Positions 13,900-29,423 of a DNA stretch of 64,000 nt are shown here, piece by piece. The notes beneath the pieces were generated by a model. The model was not told where the DNA came from and did not search any database. It saw only the letters and a list, made by a program, of their open reading frames with translations. This DNA comes from Burhinus oedicnemus (lineage: Eukaryota; Chordata; Aves; Charadriiformes; Burhinidae): positions 351,127-415,126 of the forward strand of contig VFFE01007604.1 in NCBI GenBank assembly GCA_008921705.1, given 5' to 3'. Made by a program: the position numbers and the translations under genes. How positions within the stretch are numbered: the first letter of the stretch is position 1; each line of letters begins with the position of its first letter.

Positions 13900-16200
13900 G
13901 CTCTCCTCCCTCTCCCACCCCGCTGCGGCGGCGGAGCTTGTTTCAGCTATTCCTTCAGCTTGGAATAACCCATCCACTCTGTTGTCCTCCAACAAATAAG
14001 CTGACAGGCTAATGAATGGCTTCAGATGGTAATTAGCAATGGAGTTGCTAATAATGAATTTCATTTACATTTTAAGCACTGCAGAGGAAAAGCGAGACCC
14101 TGTCGTTAATGCCCCCCCCCCCCCTCACTGCAGCCTTTGCACCCTCCGCAGCCCTTTGAGGGATGCAAAAAGGCTGGGCCGTGATTGCGCCTCATCTGCC
14201 TCCATTACGGAGGCTGCAATAAGCAGAATTTGTTAAGCAGCAATTAGGGAGGGGAGAGGGAGGGGGAAGAAGCTGCCGCCACCACTTCCAGCATCTGATG
14301 GGCAGGGGAAGGCTCCCCAACACCATGAAAAATGGGCCACGGGAGGCAGGAGCTGGTCCCGGGCCAGGAAAATAGGGCTGGATAGCCAGGAAAATAGGGA
14401 TTCATCTGGCTGCGGGCTCAGCACTGAGCAGCCCCGGCGTTGTTGGCCCTTGGTGGCCACGTAACCCTCCCATGCGGCCGGCGGCTGTTGGCACACATGA
14501 ATAACGACTTGGAGGGATTTCTCGGCTCCCTCGACTGCACACGCTCTGCGAATGGTTGCTAAAACCCCTCCCAATTATTTTCCTAGGGTTTTAGGCAGTT
14601 TTGAAGGCACTCGTTTCCCCGAGAGGCTTAATCCATCCCTGCCTGCCCCAGGACCGAGCCAAGAGCCTTTTCCAAGGATGCCACACATCATCATCGAGCA
14701 GAAAGGGGGGGAAAACGGCATTGTTTTGTCTTGTAGGAGCGAGGGATTCATGGTGGAAGCGCAGTGACTAGGCATGCTTGCTGCCGCAGAGCGCCGGGCG
14801 GAACTTGGGGGATGCTCAAAGCCTGAATCCAGCACTGGGCGAGCCTGGGAGCATTGCGTGCCCTGCCTCGGTTTCCCCCTCTGTGCCAAAGGGGCCTCGT
14901 GGGGTGTCATCTGCACTGGGAAAAGATGCTCTCCATTCTCTTGGGTTTTCCAGCCCAGCGGGGGCACTGCTCTCAGCTGGAGCATCCCATCCCACGTGGG
15001 TGAGATGCCCTCACCATCCTTCTCCCTGCATCCACAGACCTCGCTGGACCCCAGTCTGGTGGTGGGATCAGGGGGGATTCCATACCCGCCCCCCATTTAG
15101 GGCAGCGGTACCCACCGAAAGCTGCTTTGGGGACCACAGGGATGCAGGGGTTCGCCCCAGCCAGGAGGGTATGGCCACATCCCGCCCTCACCTCTGCTGG
15201 CGTCAGCTCGATTGATTTATTTATGTATTTTTTCAAGCCCTGCTTGGAGTGAAAACAATCCAGGGGCCTCCAGAGGCCGATAAGATTTGGCCGCAAGTCA
15301 ATACTCGGCGTGTCTTTCCACTGTGCAATGATCCTCCTGCCAGCAGGGCAGGAGGCTGGGGGTGCCAGGGGCGGGCAGGGGACAGGCAGGTGACAGGGGC
15401 AGGGACATCACCTCTGCCCCAGGGAAGGGATCAGGGGCAGAAAGGGGAGATGTTCTGGCCTGCGATAGGTATCTCCTGGGATGTACTGCCGGTAAATGTG
15501 ACGGTGACCCCATGGCGGGCAGGGAGATGAGCAGGGGACAGGGTCTGAGGAGAGGGAGGGATGGGGCAGGAGGAGGTGGAGAGAGAGAAATCACCCGTGG
15601 AAACCGGCTCTGCTGTGACATCTGCTCCTCGGGGCTTTTGGAATGCAGAGGTTTTCCTGCAGGCAGAGCCAGGGCTGAGGCTGTGGGGTATCGGGGGTGG
15701 TGGGGGTGGTGGTGGTGGGGTGTGCAGAGCCCTGGCACGCCTGCCCTGGCCCCACGGCCGGTGGGCAGGCAGCCGAGCACGGCCATCTGCCAGGATTTCT
15801 CCTGCCTGCGGGTCCCAGTGGCTTCTCTGATGGCTAATAAGGGTTGAGCTCAAGCTGATGGCTTTCCCAAAGTACCTCCTGCATCTCCGTGCCATCCCCC
15901 CCGGGATTCCTCATCCCTCTGGGAATGCTGCCGAGGAGAGGGAGGCAGGGAGGCAGGCAGGGGAGGCCGGCTGCCCGCACTCTGCTGACATTCGCAGTTA
16001 GCACTTGGCGTCCTTGAGCGGAACAAGGGAGAAGGGACCAGGTTCTCTTTAAGGGGCAGGACTCCGGGAGCATCATGAAGGCAAGAGTGAGCTTCTCCCT
16101 CTGCCTTCCACCTTCCCCTCTTTCCCTTCCCTTCCCTGCCTGCGTGCTCCCGGCCGGGGACCCGGGCTCCCTGCCCTCCCCCTCCCCTTCGCCTTCGGTG
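13900..16200. other. RPP25 upstream intergenic region, no gene seen
   Basis: Contains an AT-rich, conserved-looking segment at about 13960-14070 and 14140-14240 and otherwise GC-rich unique sequence. No coding exon supported on either strand. It could hold distal regulatory elements for the divergent SCAMP5/RPP25 pair, but nothing specific can be named. Confidence 0.4.
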
Positions 16201-16706
16201 ACTCTCGGTGCTGGGCAGGGATGAAGGCAGGAGCCGAGTGCTGGGATGGGAGGCTGAGCGAGGGGAGGAGGAGGAGGAGGAGGAGAACGGGGGGGGGAGG
16301 GAGAGGGGGAGGATCTGCTAATTACACAGAACAGCTCTGGGGGCTGCTGAAGTCCAGAATGAAGCAAAGAGCGGCAGAAGCGAGTGCTGCAGTGGGAGCG
16401 GAGGAGCCCAAGCATCACCGAGAGCTGGAGCCGGCCGTTGTCCCCCCACCGGGAGCAACCGGGGGCACCCAGGGGATCCTGCAGCCCCATCCCCCCCGGG
16501 GGACAGCCTCTGGCACAGCCACCGAGCCCGCTGCCGGCTCCTCCGCAGCCAGCCCAGGGTGAGGAGAGGGGAAGGGGCTGGTGGTCCCGGGGACGCAGGG
16601 TTAAACTCAGCCCTCCTGCGGGCTGGGCTGGAGGGCAGCGGAGTCAGCCCTGCCATGGTCCCGGGGGGCTAGGAGCCCCAGCAGATCCGTCAGGAAGGGG
16701 TGAAGG

Positions 16707-17357
16707 ATGGCTGCCGAAGGAGGGGGAGCCAAGCCCGTCACCCAGTCCAGGATGGAGAACTTCCGAAAGGTGAGGACCTCAGAGGAGGAGAGCCCCTTGC
16801 CCTTCCCCAACCTGCCCCCAGATGTGGTGGAGATGAAAGTGAAGGAAGGCAGCAAGATCAGGAACCTGATGAACTTTGCCATGGCTCAGATGGAGCTGAA
16901 GGGCAGCCGGCAGATCGTCTTCAGTGGCTGCGGCAGGGCGGTCACCAAGACCATCACCTGCGTGGAGATCATGAAGCGGAAGCTGGGAGGTCTTCACCAG
17001 GTCACCAAGGTACGCTACAAAACCTTGCTGGAGGTCTGGGAGAACCAGGACCCACTGCCCGGTGGCCCAGCGCAGAACCTGACTGTCCACAAGAACGTCC
17101 CCTCCATCTGCATCCTCCTCTCCCGAGATCCCCTGGACCCCAACCAGACGGGCTACCAGCCCCCAGAGCCCCGGCATGGGCTGGGGACGCAGCTCAGCGA
17201 TGCAGGAGAAGACATGTCCAGCTCCTCCACCAAGGGGCTGAAGCGGCCCCTGCCACCTCCCCGCGAGGAGCCGCTGACCAAGAAGTTGCAGGTACAGGTA
17301 CCCGACAGCCCGAGGGGCTCGAGGACCAACGACCACCAGCCGGAGTGCCACCACTGA
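16707..17357 (+). CDS. RPP25: Ribonuclease P/MRP subunit p25, single coding exon
   Basis: RNA-binding subunit of nuclear RNase P (tRNA 5' maturation) and RNase MRP (rRNA processing); in the family it pairs with Rpp20 (POP7) to bind the P3 domain of the RNA. Uninterrupted 216-aa frame with an Alba-type fold at about residues 39-145: VKEGSKIRNLMNFA near 45-58, the GCGRAVTKTITCVEI block, LHQVTKVRYK, and the C-terminal LDPNQTGYQPP signature. The tail is basic and proline-rich. Start: ATG at 16707 (A at -3, G at +4). An internal ATG at 16752 (MENFRKV) matches the start I know for human RPP25 and also has A at -3 and G at +4, so it may be the true or an alternative start (201 aa). Intronless CDS is as in mammals. 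Downstream neighbour is COX5A, same strand. Confidence 0.96.
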   Translation: MAAEGGGAKPVTQSRMENFRKVRTSEEESPLPFPNLPPDVVEMKVKEGSKIRNLMNFAMAQMELKGSRQIVFSGCGRAVTKTITCVEIMKRKLGGLHQVTKVRYKTLLEVWENQDPLPGGPAQNLTVHKNVPSICILLSRDPLDPNQTGYQPPEPRHGLGTQLSDAGEDMSSSSTKGLKRPLPPPREEPLTKKLQVQVPDSPRGSRTNDHQPECHH

Positions 17358-18031
17358 CCCCGCCACCTCCCGTCCTGACCAGCCGTACGCGGGGTATATA
17401 GGCAGGAGATGGTATGCTGGAGAAACTCCGGGGGTTTTTTTGCCTCTGCTGTGGATAAAGGCAGTGCTGTGCTTGCTCTGGTGTCACCGGTGTGCTGCAG
17501 GCTCCCCCCCCACTGACACGCTGCCACTGCTCCAGGTGACCCCCACGCATAGGGGCTTGCTGCCAGGGAGGGGACCTTGTCCCCAGATGAAAGGGTTAAA
17601 CCTGCCAGCTCTTGGTTATGGACTGAAGTAGGGGGGACATGATGTGTTGAGGGGAGCTGCTGACCACGCATTCGGCCACCCAGGGGCAATGGCACCACCA
17701 GCCCCATGGCTGCAGTGACCCCCACGGAGCCAAAGCACTGAGGGGTGCCCAGACCGGAGAAGGTGGCTGCACATCCCTGCTCTCCATCGCCATGTCTCAA
17801 CCCTCAGCAGAGACGGTTTTACCCCCAGCCCGCTGGAGTAACACCTTCATTATCGAAACTGCTGCAATTACGCCCGGCGAGGAGCTGTCAGGTTTATTAA
17901 TGCCGGGCTCAGAGCCCCGCGGTGCCGTGCTTTATCCCGACTAAAGCCACATAAACAAGCAGATGGGTCGCTCCCTCCCCGCACCCGCGGAGCCCAGCGC
18001 TGTGCTGCTCGCCTGCGGGATAGCAGGAGAA

Positions 18032-18037
18032 AATAAA
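18032..18037 (+). other. RPP25: Candidate RPP25 polyadenylation signal
   Basis: AATAAA 675 nt after the RPP25 stop, before LTR-like sequence begins. It would give a 3'UTR of about 0.7 kb. No earlier AATAAA seen. Confidence 0.45.
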
Positions 18038-18158
18038 ACAACCTTCCTTCTTCCTCTGCCCACAAGGGTCTTTGCTCTCCCGGAGGCGGTGGTTGGGTCT
18101 GGAGCTGGGGTGAAGCCCCCATGTCGGGAGCCGGGGGCGGTGGGAGCGTGAGGTGAGT

Positions 18159-18795
18159 TGTTGAAGGATATTAGTTGTTTAGTGTAAGTAAGTTTTAATT
18201 AGAATAAATCACTTAGGGTTATAATATGGTGTGATTTGTGCTGTTTGCTCAGCTTTACTTAGCAGGAGTAGCCTTTAGGCCGCAACAGAGTTATTTTTCT
18301 TAGTAATTTTCCTAGCAGCTGGTAGGGTGCTGTGTTTAGTCTTTTAGTATGGGAAAGCGTTTTGATATCCCGCAGATGTTTTGGTAGTGTTTTTCCCAAG
18401 TCTGGGACTCATGGGTTCCCCATGTTCCGCCAGCGAGTGCAGGCGCACAAGGAGCGTGAACCAGAAGATAAGGAGGCTCCAACTCTGGGCTGAAACTGCA
18501 AATCAACGAGGTAAGACCCCGCCTGCCTGGACATGGAAAAAGAATCCGAGAAGGTGTTAGAAGACCCCAGACCAAAAATCACCAGTGGATTAAAGGAGGC
18601 GTGGACAGTGTGTGCAGGGCACCTGAGGAGGGGTGTAGGGATCACAAGGCTTTAATTGCCCAGGGATTTCTTTGTTCGGGGTCCCTCTCTTTGCTGGCGC
18701 CCAGCCCGGGCTGTCCTTGCTGCTGTACCTTCCAATTAAATTAATTACTTTATAAAATCCAACGCCTGAGGCTGTGCTGCGGGAAACGGAGGGTC
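18159..18795 (+). mobile_element. LTR-like/ERV remnant (probable)
   Basis: Abrupt AT-rich block starting TGTTGAAGGATATTAG and running to TATAAAATCCAACGCC within GC-rich surroundings. Composition and U3-like character recall avian ERV LTRs. The 3' border is uncertain and no clear terminal inverted repeat or target-site duplication was found. No coding capacity. Confidence 0.4.
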
Positions 18796-18799
18796 AAGC

Positions 18800-20820
18800 C
18801 TGAAGAAGGAGGAAGTGTGCCCGGGAGTAAGTGTGTGCGCGACCCCATGAATGGTGTGGGAACGCTTGGGCAGTGGCATTGCCTTTAACAGTCGTGGTGG
18901 CTGGATGCGGTGCCCGCCGCAGGACGGGGAGGTTTTGGGGGTCGTGGGCTTGGCTGCAGAGCCCTCACTGTGGGCTGGCTCCCTGGGAAAGCCCTTCAGA
19001 GCGAAATCCCCACTTCTTCCAGGTGGTAAAATGAAATGAATGGAAAATAAAAGCTCTTTGGAAATAGTTGAAATATGTCTAATGGGGAAATGGGGGGGGG
19101 CGGGGGGATCATCTTGGCTACGGACCACAGCAAAGCAAGGGTGGGACTGCTGCTGCCGCTGAGCCAGGACCAGGGGATCCCGGCCAAACCCTGTCCCATG
19201 GGGGGACAAGATCGGGGCCAGTTTTTCCTCCAACCCCTGGCAGCAGCCTGGTCCCTGCCAGCACGGCAGAGCCTGGCAAAGCCCCTGTGTCGGCCCCCCT
19301 GGCCGGCACAGCGAGGAGGGCAGGGGACGGGTTATGACAGCCAAGCAAGCCCTAATCCACCCGCTTCCCCTTCAGGCATGAGTTCCATCGGTATTAATGA
19401 GCGTACCCTTCCTGAAAGCCATCTGGGAGGGATGCTCCAGCTGCAGCCATGTTATCTACCCTCTTTGCTCCCGCTCTCCAAGGATGGTGAGCATCCCCTC
19501 TTTTGTCAAGGACTTGCTTGGCTGGGAGCAGGAATGAAAGGAGACAAGGGGAGCGAGGAGGAGGAGGAAGCAGGGGGCTGTTTTGTTTGGTGATGACCTT
19601 GTTATCTCCCTCAGCAGGCAGCTGCTCCTCCGGGCCAGAGCCTTGCACTTATCTGCCCTGCCGCAGATTGATTCACTTCACTTATTTGCCACTGTGTCAT
19701 CGAATATTAATTTCCAATTGTTTGGGGGTTTTTTATAATTATTTTTTGTGGGTTTGGGGCTGGGAAAGCTTTGGGCTCCGTCCCACCCAGCGGTCGCTCT
19801 TCCCAGCCTCCTCTCTCTCCGGCACAGACACTGTTCAGGTTCAAACCTCTGCCCCGCACACCAGGGGAGCACCCAAATGTGCTAAAAGTCATACTAATAA
19901 ATAAAACCCTCTGTAAATGCTCAGATCAGAGCCCAAAGTCTTTCGTGGCCGCGCAGCTGAGAACTACCAGCCCATCACCAACCCTGCCCCGCTGCTGCCA
20001 TCTCACATTGCTCCCAGCAAGAAGAGGGAAAAAAAAAAAAGGAAAAAAAAAAAGAGATCAGTAATTTCTCCGTATTACATATTTGTTAATGTGCAAAATG
20101 ATTTTTAATTGATTTTATACACAGGCAATTTCCAATCTTGGAGGCAACAGGAGCCTGGGGGTTTCGCACTCCTCACTTTGTTGGCTGTGGACCAAGGCTT
20201 TCCTGCATGAGAAAATGGTTAAAAAAAATAATGACTGTAACCCAAAATATGAAACATTTAAAATAGCATGGATGACATCTGGCTCCACAGTGCCCTAAGG
20301 GAACACGGTCAGCAAAATTATCATGCTGATCTTGTGCTGCACTGCTGAGGGACAGCCCCAGGAACAATTTTGGGGGTCACTCTGTGTGGCAGCGGTGTCC
20401 CCAGGGCCAGTGGCTGGGTCAGCCCTCCCCTCCTGATGGCACATGGGGCAATGGAGGCTGAAAGCAGCACCTTGCGGGCAGGGTCTACAAGATTTGGGGA
20501 TGAGGATGTGACAGGCGCCAGGGCTGGCAGCGGGGCTGAGCCACATAAAGCCTCAGAGAGCTGCTGGATGCTGCGGCCAGAGCCAAGCTAGGTCCCATTT
20601 CCCCCTCGCTCACTGGGAAGACGTCTGACAATTCTCCCTCGCTAGGGTTGCTGGCAAATGGCAATGGCCCACAGGGAAAGGCCGCTTCCCTGTGGGAATC
20701 CATAAGGGAACACGCGCGGGAGCCCACACTGGGGCCATGCCCGGTTAACGGGACTACACACAGCCAACTGAGCAGGCACCTCAAACCCCTAAAGCTCCGC
20801 CGCTACGGCTTTTTAATGAA
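18800..20820. other. Intergenic between RPP25 and COX5A, no gene seen
   Basis: Unique sequence with A-runs near 20029-20052. No recognisable exon or RNA gene. Confidence 0.45.
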
Positions 20821-21059
20821 GGCGGCTGAGGCCCTCAGCCACCCTCCCCCCTCCCCACAAAATGGCGGCCGGCCCCGCCCCAACATGGCGGCCGGCCCCG
20901 CCCGGCGGGCGAGGTGCTAAGCACCGCCCCTTGCGGCCGTTCGTCCCGCGGTGTGTCCCCGCCGCCCCGCCGTAGCTGCTCCCTCCTTCCCGCCCTCCCT
21001 CCGCTCCCGGTGCCAGGAGTTGAGCGGCGCGCGCCCCCGGTGCTGCCTGCCCCGCCGCC

Positions 21060-27138
<6,079 letters not shown>

Positions 27139-28448
27139 ACCTTATCGGTAAGGGATGCCGTTGCTTCCGAGACACTTGGCATGGGACCTCGCAACCCTGA
27201 AACTCTGCTGGCAGAGACAGAGTCCTCTTCCTTGCCTTCATGGGTCCGTGAAGTTCTTGTAACATGATTCTCCAAATGCCTCTATAACTACAGGTCTCCT
27301 GGAAGAGGTAGTAACCCTCTCCAAAGAGAGCTTAAAAAAAGAACAGCGCAGTTGCTTGAGGAGGGGTAGGGTGGTCGGTAACCATACCCAACCTCCCAGA
27401 AATTTCTAGATGGCAGTTGCCGAGGCAAGGGGTATTGCAGCAATTCTTTGGCAGCATGGCAACCTTTGCTCCCCATCAGATTTTTCCCCAGAAGCATTTT
27501 TTTAGCAAAGGGCAGGATCGTTTCCTCTGGAAATGCACAAACTTTTGTTTTATTGTCACCGTGTAGCCAGTTTAGAAAACTGGGAGACACTAACTACTAG
27601 TTTATGCTAGAAAATGGGCCCCACTGATGATAGTCACCCAACAACACTGAAGTTTCTTCATGTTACACTTAAAATAGCGTCTTTTTCTGTAACTAAACGC
27701 TAACTTGGAGGGCCCCTTGCTCACGGAATGAACAGGTCAGCTGTGGTGTAGCCGGAGCCGGACTGCTGTGTGGGCGGAACGCTCGTGAGCCTCAGCAGGT
27801 GGTTTTGGGAGCAGTGTGTGCGGTATTCCATCCTGATAGCAGGGGCCTCGAGGCTTGGAAAGCCGCTTGTTTTACTGGCTCTTCAGAGCTGAACTTCCGA
27901 CCGCTCTCTAAACTTGAAAACAACTATAACTTCAGATGTTTAGAGCTGCCATCGGAAATGCCGGGCTCTTGCATGAACTGCAGCATATGAGGGTGTTGTT
28001 ACTAAGGAGCAGCTTCTCTGGTTAATGAGGATCTGTCATTAAGTATAGGTGAGACCTAACATGCTATAATCCCAGGCTAAAATGAAGCCCTAAATAAAAA
28101 TCCTCATGGATGTCATGTAAAGGCAGGCTCTTAACTCCATTTCTTCAGGAGATGGCCAATGTCATATCCCAGCCCTCTTCTTTTTTTAATACTGTGCTTA
28201 GAATAGAGCTATCGGGTGTCAGGCTGCAAGTAGTACTTAATTCTGGATCTTTTAAGTCCCTGCTCTTCTTCTTGCCCTGGGATATGAAGTTGGGAACACA
28301 GTAATTGTGGTTGGAAGCTGTGCCTGGTTAAATTGGGCTTTGAACATAAAAGCAAGCAGTGAAAATAACGCATTTGAGACCCCATGGAAACTTTGTGGAG
28401 ATAATGGGCTGCTGCTTTAATGGCTTTTCTGTTCTTTTTCTCTTCCAG

Positions 28449-28610
28449 GTGCATTACTTGAGCATTTTACTGATGCTACCTGATTGTACACAGTCGCTTG
28501 GAGACACAAATGTTAAAATATTACCTTATTTGAAAGATCTTTGTCCTTTATTGAGTCACAATGTAGGTGATGTGAAGTTGGACCTAATAAAGGAAAAACT
28601 GGTTTGACTG
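28449..28610 (+). other. COX5A: COX5A 3'UTR exon with polyadenylation signal
   Basis: A donor CG|GTAAGG follows the stop codon by 9 nt (exon 4 ends 27147), and a good acceptor TCTTCCAG ends at 28448. The intervening 1.3 kb looks intronic. AATAAA at 28586-28591 then sits about 137 nt into this exon. The junction is only 9 nt past the stop, too close to trigger nonsense-mediated decay. Predicted from signals. Confidence 0.6.
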
Positions 28611-29167
28611 ATGCGGTAGGGGCGGCTTGTGTGATTCGTTCTTCTTGCTTTTATGGGGAAAAGGCAGAAACAAACTCTAAATGTGCCTCCCCTGAGGGAG
28701 TAGGTGTAAGAGCTTGTGAATCCCTCTTGGCTTGGCGAAGCACCTGGCTCTGCCTGCGGGAAGGGAGAGGTGAGGACCTGTCCGGAGGGCACTGTGACCC
28801 TCTTGGAGCACAAGGACTTGCAAAAACTCCCCTGCCCTTGAAGGGGTTGTTGCCTTGTGATGAGGTCGGGGCTTAACGAAGTCCCCGAGGTGGCCAGGGA
28901 GGCTCCGGTTGGCACAGGGCACGCTCCCGTGCCTGCGCAGGCTGGTGTCTAGCTGGGCTGGGAATCTCTTCTGGGACAGGTGTTGCTCTGAAGAGCCTGT
29001 TTTCCACCTCGGTTTGGGTGCAGACATGGATTTGGGCGGGGTGTAAAACTGGGGGGGAAAGGGGAAATTCCTTTTTTATTTATTCCCCCTCCCCCCCCTC
29101 CCCGAAAAAGGGAATCTTTTCAGAAAAACGAATTTGGGCAGGGAAAGGGCTGCCCGTTGCATGCGTG

Positions 29168-29307
29168 GGACGTCCCGCTGTCGTCCCGCTGTCGTCCCGC
29201 TGTCGTCCCGCTGTCGTCCCGCTGTCGTCCCGCTGTCGTCCCGCTGTCGTCCCGCTGTCGTCCCGCTGTCGTCCCGCTGTCGTCCCGCTGTCGGTCGTCC
29301 CGCTGTC
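29168..29307 (+). repeat. 11-bp CpG-rich tandem repeat, about 12 copies
   Basis: Near-perfect head-to-tail CGTCCCGCTGT units with one 12-13-bp irregularity near 29292-29297. Each unit has two CpGs. The array ends about 115 bp before the FAM219B start codon and directly abuts its NRF1/CCAAT promoter elements. Since 11 is not a multiple of 3 the frame cycles every 33 bp, making artefactual periodic frames on both strands. Confidence 0.97.
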
Positions 29308-29423
29308 GCACTCCGCATGCGCAGCAGAGGGGCGCGCCACCTCCTAGCCTCCCATTGGCTGGGCGCCGCCGCCGCCGCCCGCTGCCATTGGCGAGCGGGG
29401 CGGGGGCGGGGCGGCGGGCGGCC
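29308..29423 (+). promoter_or_regulatory. FAM219B: FAM219B core promoter: NRF1-like site and two inverted CCAAT boxes
   Basis: CGCATGCGCA at 29314-29323 matches the NRF1 palindrome. Inverted CCAAT boxes (ATTGG) are at 29354-29358 and 29387-29391, about 33 bp apart, an NF-Y-like arrangement. GC boxes follow just before the ATG at 29424. No TATA box. The start site is inferred to lie within about 29390-29424. Confidence 0.6.
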
